Source: Pseudonocardia sp. (GTDB taxonomy: Bacteria > Actinomycetota > Actinomycetes > Mycobacteriales > Pseudonocardiaceae). Taken from it: a DNA stretch of 41,829 nucleotides. The stretch spans positions 1-41,829 of the forward strand of contig JAJCYC010000082.1 in the NCBI GenBank assembly GCA_029263115.1. Direction: 5' to 3'. Shown here in pieces: positions 1 to 9,543 of this stretch. The number at the start of each line of letters is the position of its first letter. Within the stretch, counting starts at the first letter, position 1. The notes beneath the pieces were generated by a model. That model did not search any database. It worked only from the letters and a program-made list of their open reading frames with translations, and was not told where the DNA came from. The translations under genes were made by a program, and so were the position numbers.

Positions 1-680
1 GGCTTGGCGCTCTCCAGGCTGGGCACGTGCGAGAGCATCATCAGCGCGTCGCCGTCGCCGATCCCGCGCCGGCTCAGCGCCCGGGTGGCCATGGACAGCG
101 CCGACGAGGTCAGCGCCCGGTTGGTGACATGCAGCCCGAACGGTTCCGCGTAGGCCCGGGCCAGTGACCGCAACTGGGTGACCAGGGCGGAGGCCGACGG
201 CGCGGTGGCCAGGAACGCCCGGTTGCGGGCCACTGTGGCGTCCACCATCTGGGTGCCCGTCGCCACCCGGCGGCCGAGGGTGGCGATGGTGCGCAGGGCG
301 TGCGGGGTGGCCCGCGCGGCCCACAACAGGTCGGTCCGGGAGGGCTCGTGCGGGGGCAGCCCCCGGCTGGCTGCGTGCCCGAAGTACTGCCAGTCGGCGG
401 CGGCGGCGGAAGTGCCGGGCAGCCGCTCGGCGACCGTACGGATCACCGACATGTTCAGGTGGAAACGACCGGCGAACCGGCCGATCATGAACCAGGGTCG
501 GTCCGGGACCCGGATCGCGGCGAAGTCGTCGAGGAAGGACCGCCGGAACCCGGCCTCGGCGCCGGCGCCGACCAGGCTCCAGGCCAGCGGACTGATGATC
601 TCTGGAAACACCTCACCGGCGTTGGCTCGGGTATACAACGGGTATCCGGGATCGAAGTCGGTGTCGAACTCGATCTCCAT
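1..680 (-). CDS. PEP-utilising enzyme (PEP synthase-like), 5' part only
   Basis: The reverse strand is open from an ATG at 680 to the window edge, about 226 codons, so the gene continues outside. The N-terminus (MEIEFDTDFDPGYPLYTRAN, then GEVFPEIISPLAWS) resembles the linker that precedes the mobile phosphohistidine region in PEP-utilising proteins, where a 'TRANVGEVFP..TPL' type motif is typical. Such proteins relate to pyruvate phosphate dikinase and PEP synthase and transfer phosphate through a swivelling His domain. The phosphohistidine motif itself would lie beyond the window and cannot be checked. The gene is divergent from a TetR regulator across 210 bp containing a strong inverted repeat, so that regulator may control it. 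Family assignment is moderate; the substrate is unknown. Confidence 0.6.
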   Translation of the reverse strand, partial: MEIEFDTDFDPGYPLYTRANAGEVFPEIISPLAWSLVGAGAEAGFRRSFLDDFAAIRVPDRPWFMIGRFAGRFHLNMSVIRTVAERLPGTSAAAADWQYFGHAASRGLPPHEPSRTDLLWAARATPHALRTIATLGRRVATGTQMVDATVARNRAFLATAPSASALVTQLRSLARAYAEPFGLHVTNRALTSSALSMATRALSRRGIGDGDALMMLSHVPSLESAK

Positions 681-781
681 TGCGCCTTCCTTGTTCCGGT
701 CGGCGACCGGTTCCCCCCGGACCGCTGTGACGTGAGAGACGACGGACTGCTTTCCGAGCAACCACTCAGGTTTCTGATTAT

Positions 782-823
782 GGGCATCCGCCGATCGGTC
801 GTCAACAACTCGGCGGATGCCAT
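782..823. promoter_or_regulatory. Inverted repeat in a divergent promoter region
   Basis: Perfect 12-bp arms, GGCATCCGCCGA at 783-794 and TCGGCGGATGCC at 810-821, are separated by 15 bp. Allowing one bulged G in the left arm, the symmetry extends through TATG/CATA. The site lies between the divergent PEP-utilising gene (start 680) and the TetR gene (start 891). It is a candidate operator for that regulator. The spacer is longer than in a classic TetR operator, so it may be two half-site pairs or an RNA hairpin instead. Confidence 0.5.
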
Positions 824-890
824 AGTCCTCTTGCCGGGTGATACTCGCCAGGCGTAGATTTTGTGATCACTAGCTCAGATTCGGAGTTTC

Positions 891-1523
891 GTGTTGTCCC
901 CAGCCGCGCAGCCGTTGCGCCGCGCACCCAAGCAGGCGCGGGCCCAGCAGCGGGTCAGCCGCATCCTGGACGCCGCCGAGGAGCTGTTCGTCGAACTCGG
1001 CTACGACGCGGCCACCACCAACCAGATCGCCTCGCGCGCCAACGCCTCGATCGGCTCGCTCTACGAGTTCTTCCCGAACAAGCAGGCGTTGGCGCAGGCC
1101 CTGGCCGAACGGTACATCGAACGGCTCGGCGCACTGATCGAGGAACGGATGGTCAACGACCCCTCGTGGACCGGTGAGCAGCTTGTCGACTCGATCGTCA
1201 CCGCCCTCGACGTGTTCTGGCGGCGGCACCCGGCCACGGTGCCGTTGCTGCGCGGTTCGCTCGGTGCTCCGGCGTTGATGTCCGCCGGTGAGCAGTTGCG
1301 GATGGCGCTGGTCGGGCACATCGAGACGATCCTGTTGGAGCGCCGCCCGGACGTCGATCCGGAGCGGGCGCTGCTGGCCGCCGAGATGGCGATCGACCTG
1401 ACCCGCACCCTGCTGGAGCGGATCCAGGCCGAGCCGACGCACCGGCGCCCGGTGGTGCTGCGCGAGCTCAAGATCGCGATCATCGGGTACCTGCGCACCG
1501 CGATGCCTCCACCGGCCCGCTGA
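891..1523 (+). CDS. TetR family transcriptional regulator
   Basis: This 210-residue protein has the size and layout of a TetR repressor. The N-terminal helix-turn-helix spans about residues 22-66, with the hallmark run AEELFVELGYDAATTNQIA followed by a recognition-helix segment ending GSLYEFFPNKQAL. The remaining residues form the ligand-binding and dimerisation domain, whose effector cannot be read from sequence. The start is GTG at 891; no strong ribosome binding site is visible. It is transcribed away from the PEP-utilising enzyme gene, and the 210-bp gap holds a 12-bp inverted repeat. Autoregulation plus control of the divergent gene is the simplest inference. Confidence 0.9.
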   Translation: MLSPAAQPLRRAPKQARAQQRVSRILDAAEELFVELGYDAATTNQIASRANASIGSLYEFFPNKQALAQALAERYIERLGALIEERMVNDPSWTGEQLVDSIVTALDVFWRRHPATVPLLRGSLGAPALMSAGEQLRMALVGHIETILLERRPDVDPERALLAAEMAIDLTRTLLERIQAEPTHRRPVVLRELKIAIIGYLRTAMPPPAR

Positions 1524-1581
1524 CCTCCCCGGCGAGTCCCGCGTTCTGCGCCGGCGAGTCCCGCATCTCGGGCAGGGGGCG

Positions 1582-2400
1582 TCAGTCCCGCACGCGCAGG
1601 TCCGCGACCTCGGCGCGCAGCGCCCGCAGCTCGGCCAGGATCTCGGCGTTGGCGGCCCGCTCCTCGGCGGCGGACTCGGCCTCCGCCTCCCGTACCTCGG
1701 CGGCCACCTCCTCGGCGACCTGGCCCTCCATCGCGCTGACCACCACCGCGATGAACAGGTTGAGCACCATGAACGAGCTGATCAGGATGTAGATCACGAA
1801 GAAGATCCAGGCGTAGGGCGACTGCTCCATGACCGTGCGTGCGACGTCCGGCCACGCCTCGCCGGTCATCGTCTGGAACAGGGTGAACAGCGTGACGCCG
1901 AGGTTGCCGAAGTAGTCCGGGGCCACCCCGCCGTACAGCTTCGTGCCGATCACCGCCGCCACGTACATGATCAGCACCAGCAGCGCGGCGATCGAGCCCA
2001 TGCCGGGCAGCGCGGCCAGCAGCCCGCCGACCACCCGCCGCATGCTCGGCACCACCGAGATCAGCCGCATCGCGCGCAGGATGCGCAGCGCGCGCAGCAC
2101 GCCGAACTCCCCGGTCACCGGCAGCAGCGCGATGGCCACGATGACGAAGTCGAACACGTTCCACGGGTCGCGGAAGAACCGCCAGCCGTAGGCGTAGAGC
2201 CGCAGGCTCAGTTCGACCACGAAGATGACGACGACCACCCGGTCGATCAGATGCAGGGTGCCGCCGTGCACGTCCATCAGGGTCGGCGAGGTCTCCAGGC
2301 CCAGGGTGATCGCGTTGAACACGATCACGGCCATGACCGTCTGCTGGAACCGGGTCTGCTCGACGAAGTCCTGGACCCGTGCTCGGGAAGCGGTGATCAC
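1582..2400 (-). CDS. NaChBac-type voltage-gated ion channel subunit
   Basis: A 272-residue protein with six-transmembrane voltage-gated channel layout. S1 is near residues 20-36 and S2-S3 about 50-95. An S4 voltage sensor carries spaced arginines (LRALRILRAMRLISVVPSMR), and a pore region lies between S5 and S6. The pore motif TLFQTMTGEAWPDV aligns with the selectivity-filter region of bacterial sodium channels (TLFQ..T.ESW), keeping the key Glu and Trp but with Ala in place of Ser. After S6 (FMVLNLFIAVVVSAM) the C-terminal 50 residues are rich in Glu, Ala and Arg and look like the tetramerising coiled coil of this family. Four subunits would form a channel in the cytoplasmic membrane. The start is GTG at 2400 without a clear ribosome binding site. 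Sodium selectivity is inferred, not proven. Confidence 0.85.
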   Translation of the reverse strand: MITASRARVQDFVEQTRFQQTVMAVIVFNAITLGLETSPTLMDVHGGTLHLIDRVVVVIFVVELSLRLYAYGWRFFRDPWNVFDFVIVAIALLPVTGEFGVLRALRILRAMRLISVVPSMRRVVGGLLAALPGMGSIAALLVLIMYVAAVIGTKLYGGVAPDYFGNLGVTLFTLFQTMTGEAWPDVARTVMEQSPYAWIFFVIYILISSFMVLNLFIAVVVSAMEGQVAEEVAAEVREAEAESAAEERAANAEILAELRALRAEVADLRVRD

Positions 2401-2546
2401 GGTGGGTGAGAGTAACTGTTCGAACGGTGACCTGGGCCGGGGTGTGATCCGCTCGCCCGTGGTGTAGGTGATAGCTCACACGGGTGGATAAAGCTTGCAT
2501 CGGCTAACTAACGTTATCTTGGCCGCGCCGACCGAGGGGGAAACGC

Positions 2547-4283
2547 ATGCCCAGGGCAGCCGTCGAGGAATGCGGGCCGTCGCCGGACGCGGCGTCGGGG
2601 GACCTGTCGGGCTACCGGTGGGTGGCGCTGTCCAACACGACGATGGGCATGCTGTTGGCCACGGTCAACGCCTCGATCGTGCTGATCTCCCTGCCGGCGA
2701 TCTTCCGGGGCATCGGGCTCAACCCGCTGGACCCGGGCAACATCAGCTACCTGCTCTGGATGATCGTGGGGTTCATCCTGGTCAGCGCCGTGCTGGTGGT
2801 GTCGCTCGGCCGGCTCGGCGACATGTACGGACGGGTCCGGGTCTACAACCTCGGGTTCGTGGTGTTCGCGCTGTCCTCGGTGGCGCTGGCCCTGGTGCCC
2901 TTCGGCTCCGACGCCGGGGCGCTGTGGCTGATCGGCTGGCGGGTGGTACAGGGCGTCGGGGGCGCGATGCTGTTCGCGAACTCCACCGCGATCCTCATCG
3001 ACGCCTTTCCGGACAGCCAGCGGGGGATGGCCCTGGGGGTCAACCAGGTGGCGGGGATCGCCGGTTCGTTCCTCGGCCTGGTGATCGGCGGACTGCTCGC
3101 GGAGTGGCACTGGCGCTCGGTGTTCTGGGTCAGCGTGCCGATCGCGGTGATCGGGGCGGTGTGGTCCTACCGCTCGCTGCGGGAGAGCCGGCCGGTCGCG
3201 CGCGACGGTGCCGGCGCCCGCGCGACTCTGGACTGGCCGGGCAACCTCACCTTCGCCGTCGGGCTGTCGGTGCTGCTCGCGGCCATGGTGTACGGGATCA
3301 ACCCCTACGGCGGGCAGCCCACCGGCTGGACCAACCCGTGGGTGCTGGCCGGCCTGATCGGCGGGGTGCTGCTGTTGGGACTGTTCGTGCTGGTCGAGTC
3401 CCGGACGGCCCGGCGCGGAGCCCAGCCGATGTTCCACGTCGAGCTGTTCCGGTCGCCGACCTTCGCGCTGGGCAACCTGGCCAGCCTGATGGCCTCGATC
3501 GGGCGCGGCGGCCTGCAGTTCATACTGATCATCTGGCTGCAGGGCAGCTGGCTGCCGCTGCGCGGCTACGAGTACGAGTCCGCGCCGCTCTGGGCGGCGA
3601 TCTATCTGCTGCCGCTGACCGTGGGCTTCCTGGCGGCCGGTCCGCTGGCCGGGACGCTCTCCTACCGGTACGGCGAGCGGCGGTTCGCGGTGGGCGGCCT
3701 GCTGCTGGTCGCCGGCACCATGGCGGGTCTGATGGTCATCCCGGTGGACTTCCCGTACTGGCTGTTCGCCCTGCTGCTGGTGCTGAACGGGATCGGGTCG
3801 GGGCTGTTCACCGCGCCGAACGCCTCGGCGGTGATGGGGGCGGTGCCGCTGGCCCAGCGGGGCGCGGCGTCCGGGATGCGCGCGACGTTCCTCAACTCCG
3901 GCCAGGCCCTGTCCATCGGCATCTTCTTCTCGCTGATGATCGTCGGGCTGGCATCCACCCTGCCGGATGCGCTGCGCACCGGGCTGACCGGGCAGGGCGT
4001 ACCGGTGGTGGTCGCCGACCAGGTCGCGGCGCTGCCCCCGGTGGGCAGCCTGTTCGCCGCGTTCCTCGGCTACAACCCGATGCGCGAACTGCTGGCCCCG
4101 AGCGGCGTGCTCGAGACGCTGCCCGCGACGGCCGTGCAGACCCTGACCGGTAAGACGTTCTTCCCGCAGCTGATCGTCGGCCCGTTCCAGCACGGCCTGG
4201 TGGTGGTGTTCGGCGCGGCCCTGGTGCTGACCCTGGTCGGCGTGGTGGCCTCGGCCCTGCAGACCCGGCCGCGGCGGCGCTGA
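2547..4283 (+). CDS. MFS transporter, DHA2-like 14-TM efflux family
   Basis: A 578-residue integral membrane protein with about 14 hydrophobic segments. The MFS signature loop between TM2 and TM3 reads SLGRLGDMYGRVR, and a drug-antiporter type segment in TM5 reads GIAGSFLGLVIGG. An insertion of about 70 residues before the last membrane segment (about residues 470-540) is typical of several actinobacterial DHA2 members. It would export small hydrophobic compounds by proton antiport; the substrate is unknown. The ATG at 2547 follows a purine-rich ribosome binding site (GAGGGGG). It is divergent from the ion-channel gene and ends inside a terminator hairpin shared with the convergent gene downstream. 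Confidence 0.88.
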   Translation: MPRAAVEECGPSPDAASGDLSGYRWVALSNTTMGMLLATVNASIVLISLPAIFRGIGLNPLDPGNISYLLWMIVGFILVSAVLVVSLGRLGDMYGRVRVYNLGFVVFALSSVALALVPFGSDAGALWLIGWRVVQGVGGAMLFANSTAILIDAFPDSQRGMALGVNQVAGIAGSFLGLVIGGLLAEWHWRSVFWVSVPIAVIGAVWSYRSLRESRPVARDGAGARATLDWPGNLTFAVGLSVLLAAMVYGINPYGGQPTGWTNPWVLAGLIGGVLLLGLFVLVESRTARRGAQPMFHVELFRSPTFALGNLASLMASIGRGGLQFILIIWLQGSWLPLRGYEYESAPLWAAIYLLPLTVGFLAAGPLAGTLSYRYGERRFAVGGLLLVAGTMAGLMVIPVDFPYWLFALLLVLNGIGSGLFTAPNASAVMGAVPLAQRGAASGMRATFLNSGQALSIGIFFSLMIVGLASTLPDALRTGLTGQGVPVVVADQVAALPPVGSLFAAFLGYNPMRELLAPSGVLETLPATAVQTLTGKTFFPQLIVGPFQHGLVVVFGAALVLTLVGVVASALQTRPRRR

Positions 4284-4301
4284 CCGGGGCGCCGGTCAGC
4301 G
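4278..4301. terminator. Bidirectional hairpin containing both stop codons
   Basis: Perfect 10-bp arms (CGCTGACCGG and CCGGTCAGCG) flank a 4-nt loop. The TGA of the MFS gene (4281-4283) lies in the left arm and the reverse-strand TGA of the two-TM protein (4296-4298) in the right arm. There is no long T tract, as is common for high-GC actinobacterial terminators. Confidence 0.6.
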
Positions 4302-4886
4302 GGCAGCGCGCAGGCCGAGGCGGCGCAGCTCCATCGACGCGAGCCGGTGCAGCACGGCGGGGTCGCCGGCGCGCCAGCCGGCGGCCGCGTCCGTGCCCAG
4401 CGCCCGCACCGGTGCCCGGGCCAGCGCGCGCAGCGCCAGCAGGTCGAGCCCGCCGTGGCGGCAGGCCGCCGCCGCGCCGGCCGCCCGCGCGTAGCGCAGC
4501 CGCAGCGGCAGCCACCCCAGCAGCAGCGGCAGTACTCCGACCAGCACGATCAGCGCAGCGGTCCCGCCGGCCACCGTCGCCACCGTCTCGTACTGCTGCT
4601 GGCCGACCTCCGCCAGCGAACGCCCGGCCGCCGTACCACCGCCGAGCGCCGCGGCCAGCTCGTTGCCGACGAACGGCACCCGCGACGCGGTGCCGGCGGC
4701 CGCCGCGAACGCCTCGCCGATGGAGGTACCGGCGCTGGTCAACCCGGACGCGGGGGACCGCAGCCCCAGCAGCAGCTCCCGTGCGGCGAGGCCGACCTGC
4801 ACCACCGCGACCAGCCAGCCGAGCGCGAGCACATCGGCCGTCACCTGCCGCAGCAGCCGGCCGGGCCGCTCGGCATACGGCCTCAT
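4296..4886 (-). CDS. Two-TM membrane protein of unknown function
   Basis: I do not recognise a named family. The 196-residue product begins MRPYAERPGRLLRQ and has a hydrophobic segment at about residues 17-40. A Gly/Ala-rich stretch with several small residues follows and is probably extracytoplasmic. A second membrane segment (about residues 106-130, ALIVLVGVLPLLLGWLPL) precedes a basic C-terminal region of about 65 residues. The start is certain: its ATG overlaps the stop of the upstream hydrolase as ATGA (4883-4886), implying translational coupling. The pairing suggests the two proteins act together, but no function can be assigned. Confidence 0.7.
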   Translation of the reverse strand: MRPYAERPGRLLRQVTADVLALGWLVAVVQVGLAARELLLGLRSPASGLTSAGTSIGEAFAAAAGTASRVPFVGNELAAALGGGTAAGRSLAEVGQQQYETVATVAGGTAALIVLVGVLPLLLGWLPLRLRYARAAGAAAACRHGGLDLLALRALARAPVRALGTDAAAGWRAGDPAVLHRLASMELRRLGLRAAR

Positions 4887-5611
4887 GACGCCGCCGCGAG
4901 GAACTCCGCGATCGTGGCGGTGGCCGCCGCCAGGTGCTCCGGCTCCTTCCAGCGGGGTACCAGCCGCGCGCCGGGCACGGAGTCGGCGAGCAGCTCGGAG
5001 GAACTGGCCGGGTGGTAGTCGTCGTTGCCGCGCAGCACCAGCAGTGGCGTGCCGATCGTCGCCAGCAGGTGCGTGGGCACGCTGAACAGCGGGTCGTCCC
5101 CGTCGTACATCGCCGCCCGGTAGGCGGCCCAGGCGCGGTCGTCGGCCTCGGGGTGCTCGGCCCGACGCTCGGCGGCCCAGCCGTCGAACATCTCGTAAAA
5201 CCGCTCGCGGTTGCCGGCCAGCCCGATCGGCTGCAGGGCCACGGCCGCGGCGAACCGCTCCGGGGCGGTGTGCAGCAGCTTCAGGATGAACGCTCCGCCG
5301 ATGCACATGCCCACCACGTGGCAGCGCTGCACTCCCAGCTCGTCCAGCACCGCGAGCTGGTCGTCGGCGTAGGTGTCCCAGCTCTCGGTGCCGGTGACCG
5401 GGGCGCGCGAGGATCCGGCGTTGCGCTGGTCCATGGTGATCACCTGGTAGCGGTCGGCCAGCTCGGTGACCGGGTTCCACGGCACCTTGGCCCACCAGTC
5501 ACCGGCCGAGCGCATCCCGCCCGGGGCCAGGGCGAGCACCGGGAATCCGGAGCCGTGCACCTCGTAGTGGATCTCCGCTAGGTTGTCCGGGTCTCGCTGA
5601 ACGGTCGGCAT
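4883..5611 (-). CDS. Alpha/beta hydrolase with cysteine nucleophile
   Basis: About 242 residues with an alpha/beta-hydrolase fold. The oxyanion-hole region is LAPGGMRSAGDWW, the strand before helix A is VITMDQRNAGSS, and the nucleophile elbow is VVGMCIGGAF. The acidic residue lies in LLVLRGNDDYHP and the catalytic His in KEPEHLA near the end. The nucleophile position holds Cys where Ser is usual, as in dienelactone hydrolase and a few others. I chose the ATG at 5611; an in-frame GTG at 5629 would add six residues. It is translationally coupled to the two-TM protein. Substrate unknown: it could be an esterase, lactonase or thioester-forming enzyme. Confidence 0.8.
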   Translation of the reverse strand: MPTVQRDPDNLAEIHYEVHGSGFPVLALAPGGMRSAGDWWAKVPWNPVTELADRYQVITMDQRNAGSSRAPVTGTESWDTYADDQLAVLDELGVQRCHVVGMCIGGAFILKLLHTAPERFAAAVALQPIGLAGNRERFYEMFDGWAAERRAEHPEADDRAWAAYRAAMYDGDDPLFSVPTHLLATIGTPLLVLRGNDDYHPASSSELLADSVPGARLVPRWKEPEHLAAATATIAEFLAAAS

Positions 5612-5641
5612 GGGCCCATCCGACCACACGAGGACCGCGCC

Positions 5642-5737
5642 TCACACCTCGTGCAGCGGAACCCGGCCGCCGGCGGAGTCGACCAGCGGGCCCAGATCAC
5701 CGGCATCGGAGGTGACGACCGCGCGGCGGTAGCGCCG
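5642..5737 (-). pseudogene. C-terminal remnant of a PIN-domain (VapC-like) toxin
   Basis: A reverse-strand reading frame ends with about 31 residues, RRYRRAVVTSDAGDLGPL followed by VDSAGGRVPLHEV. This resembles the last strand and helix of VapC-type PIN ribonucleases, where 'VVTSDPxDL..LA....RVPVV.V' is typical. Upstream in the same frame only Arg/Glu/Ser-rich low-complexity sequence (SEPRERRRSS and SEERRERRR) is found, up to an ATG at 5812. No acidic catalytic residues of the N-terminal PIN half and no antitoxin gene are visible. I read it as a decayed fragment between thiD and the hydrolase gene. Confidence 0.5.
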
Positions 5738-5798
5738 ACGCTCGCGGCGCTCCTCGCTCGCTGGCGGCTCAGTGCTGCTTCTTCGCCGCTCGCGCGGC

Positions 5799-6641
5799 TC
5801 AGACCGGCTCATCGGAGATCCGCCACAGGGACGAGACCGGGCCGTGGCCGGCGCCCAGCGGGTAGGAGTGCCGGACGGCCTCGACCAGGTAGCGCTTGGC
5901 GAACGCCACCGCGTCCGGCACCGCGTCACCGTGGGCCAGCCGGGAGGTGATGGCAGCGGCCATGGTGTCGCCGCCGCCGTGGGTGTCGCCGGTGTCGAAC
6001 CGGGGACCGGGCAGCTCGGTGAACTCGTCACCGTCGTAGAGGACGTCCACGCACACGTCGACGTCCTCGCGCAGGTGCCCGCCCTTGACCAGCACGAACC
6101 GCGGCCCCAGCGCGTGCAGCGCCTTCGCCGCCGTGTACTGGCCGGCCCGGTCGTGCACGTCGGTGCCGACCAGCAACCGCACCTCGTCCAGGTTCGGTGT
6201 GACGAGCGTGGCGCGGGGGAACAGTTCGTCGCGGAGGGCGTCCAGTGCCTCGGACGCCAGCAGCGGATCGCCGTGCATCGACGCCGCCACCGGGTCGATC
6301 ACCAGCGGCGTCGCCCGCCCCGCCCCGATCGAGGCCCCGTCGCACGCGCCGGCCACCGCCTCGATGATCTCGACCGAGGCCAGCATGCCGGTCTTCGCCG
6401 CCTGCAGCCCGATGTCGGCGGCGACCACCGTGATCTGCGCGGCCACCGTCTCCGCCGGGATCGGGTGCACGCCGGTGACCCCGACGCTGTTCTGCACGGT
6501 CACCGCGCACACGGCCAGGCAGCCGTGCACTCTGCACGCGGCGAACGTGCGCAGGTCGGCGGCGATCCCGGCACCCCCGCCGGAGTCGGTGCCGGCGATC
6601 GTCATCGCCCTCGGCGGGGTGACCCCGGTCGTGCGCTCCAC
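5799..6641 (-). CDS. thiD: Hydroxymethylpyrimidine/phosphomethylpyrimidine kinase
   Basis: A ribokinase-fold kinase of 280 residues that phosphorylates HMP and HMP-P to HMP-PP, the pyrimidine half of thiamine. The N-terminal substrate motif TIAGTDSGGGAGIAADLRTF, the segment VQNSVGVTGVHPI and the nucleotide-binding VLVKGGHL are typical. The anion-hole motif near the C-terminus reads THGGGDTMAAA, where E. coli ThiD has a GTGC motif; here Asp occupies the catalytic position, as in pyridoxal kinases. The start is probably the GTG at 6641, immediately after the thiC stop. Starts nearer the glycine-rich motif (residues 7 or 13) are possible. It is co-transcribed with thiC and so falls under the same riboswitch. 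Confidence 0.93.
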   Translation of the reverse strand: MERTTGVTPPRAMTIAGTDSGGGAGIAADLRTFAACRVHGCLAVCAVTVQNSVGVTGVHPIPAETVAAQITVVAADIGLQAAKTGMLASVEIIEAVAGACDGASIGAGRATPLVIDPVAASMHGDPLLASEALDALRDELFPRATLVTPNLDEVRLLVGTDVHDRAGQYTAAKALHALGPRFVLVKGGHLREDVDVCVDVLYDGDEFTELPGPRFDTGDTHGGGDTMAAAITSRLAHGDAVPDAVAFAKRYLVEAVRHSYPLGAGHGPVSSLWRISDEPV

Positions 6642-8400
<1,759 letters not shown>

Positions 8401-8463
8401 TGATGAAACTGAACCCCGACCGTAACCCCCAACCCCGACCCTCGCCAGGGTTACCCCGGGCAT

Positions 8464-8527
8464 TGAGCCCGCTCATTCGCCGGGGAGGAGTCGCCGGAGG
8501 GGTAATGAGCCCGCTCATTCGCCGGGG
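8464..8527. repeat. Two exact 22-bp direct repeats with internal dyad
   Basis: Identical 22-bp copies occupy 8464-8485 and 8506-8527, a 42-bp period or about four DNA turns. Each contains TGAGC-CC-GCTCA, a short dyad; in the second copy it extends to AATGAGC/GCTCATT. They lie between the end of def and the start of the thiC riboswitch, where the thiC promoter should be. Same-face tandem operators are one reading, paired RNA hairpins another. Confidence 0.7.
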
Positions 8528-8539
8528 CCGGCACGCCGG

Positions 8540-9112
8540 TTACTGGTTTTCGGCGAGGTCGGTGGCCGGATCCCAGGAGATGCCGGGGACGCCCCAGCCG
8601 TGGCGTTTGAGCATGCGGCGGGCGGCCCGGTCGTGGCGGCCCATCAGCCGCGCCACGTAGAGCGTGCCGTCGAGGTGGTCGGTCTCGTGCTGCAGGCAGC
8701 GGGCCAGGAACCCCTGGCCCTCGACGGTCACCGGCTGCCCGTCCAGGTCGAAGCCGTTCACCCGGGCCCAGCCGGCCCGCCCGGTGGGGTACTGCTCCCC
8801 GGGCACCGACAGGCAGCCCTCGAGGTCGTCGTCGGAGTCGGGCATGCTCTCCGGTAGCTCCGAGGCCTCCAGTACCGGGTTGACCACGACGCCGCGCAGC
8901 TGGACCCCGGCCACCTCGTCGGGGCAGTCGTAGACGAACAGCCGCAGGTCCACGCCTACCTGGTTGGCCGCCAGGCCCACACCGTGCGCGGCAGCCATCG
9001 TGTCGAACATGTCCTCGGCGAGTGCCCGGAGCTCGTCGTCGAAACTCTCGATGGCGCGGGTGGGGGTGTGCAGCACCGGGTCACCGATTACCCGGATGGG
9101 GCGGACCGACAT
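8540..9112 (-). CDS. def: Peptide deformylase
   Basis: A 190-residue metalloenzyme that removes the formyl group from nascent N-terminal fMet in the cytoplasm. All three family motifs are present: [10 protein letters not shown] (motif I, about residue 44), EGCLSVPG (motif II, with the metal-binding Cys, about residue 98) and HETDHLDG (motif III, the HExxH-like motif read as H-E-T-D-H, about residue 141). It carries a C-terminal extension of about 35 residues common in actinobacteria. It starts at the ATG at 9112 and is divergent from the DUF3263 gene across about 140 bp. Confidence 0.97.
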   Translation of the reverse strand: MSVRPIRVIGDPVLHTPTRAIESFDDELRALAEDMFDTMAAAHGVGLAANQVGVDLRLFVYDCPDEVAGVQLRGVVVNPVLEASELPESMPDSDDDLEGCLSVPGEQYPTGRAGWARVNGFDLDGQPVTVEGQGFLARCLQHETDHLDGTLYVARLMGRHDRAARRMLKRHGWGVPGISWDPATDLAENQ

Positions 9113-9187
9113 GGGCCGTACCCTCTCATCCCGCCGGAGCCCCGATGGGGGGGTGTGGCGCTGCCACGACCGGGTGGCCCGGCGTGG

Positions 9188-9217
9188 TTGAATGACCCGG
9201 AATCATCATCGTGTAAT
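9188..9217 (+). promoter_or_regulatory. Candidate sigma-70-type promoter for DUF3263 gene
   Basis: TTGAAT (9188-9193) and TGTAAT (9212-9217) are separated by 18 bp in an AT-enriched pocket just upstream of the gene at 9250. The fit to housekeeping promoters is good but unproven. Confidence 0.45.
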
Positions 9218-9249
9218 TTCCGAACTTTGCTCGACATTCCGAGGTGCCC

Positions 9250-9543
9250 ATGGACTCCGTCGACACGTTGCCCACCCCCGCGCCGACCGGTGAACTGGCG
9301 CGGCGGGAGCGGGAGATCCTGGCCTTCGAGGCGCAGTGGTGGAAGTACGCTGGCGCCAAGGAGCAGGCGATCCGCGAGCTGTTCGACATGTCGGCGACCC
9401 GGTACTACCAGGTGCTGAACGCCCTGCTGGACAACCCCGCCGCGCTGGTCGCGGACCCGATGCTGGTCAAGCGGCTGCGCCGGGTGCGCTCCGGACGTCA
9501 GGAGACCCGGCTGGCCGGGCGGTTCGGGGCGGGGGCCCGCTGA
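9250..9543 (+). CDS. DUF3263 family protein
   Basis: A 97-residue protein of the small actinobacterial DUF3263 family (Rv0430-like in M. tuberculosis, from memory). The conserved core runs EREILAFEAQWWKYAGAKEQ, then RELFDMSATRYYQVLNALLD; the Trp-Trp-Lys and helix-turn-helix-like 'MSATRYYQVLN' segments suggest a small nucleic-acid-binding helical domain, which is inference. I prefer the ATG at 9250, five bases after GAGG, over the GTG at 9244 that overlaps that GAGG. The stop overlaps the ATG of the next gene (TGATG at 9541-9545), so the two are co-translated. Confidence 0.88.
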   Translation: MDSVDTLPTPAPTGELARREREILAFEAQWWKYAGAKEQAIRELFDMSATRYYQVLNALLDNPAALVADPMLVKRLRRVRSGRQETRLAGRFGAGAR

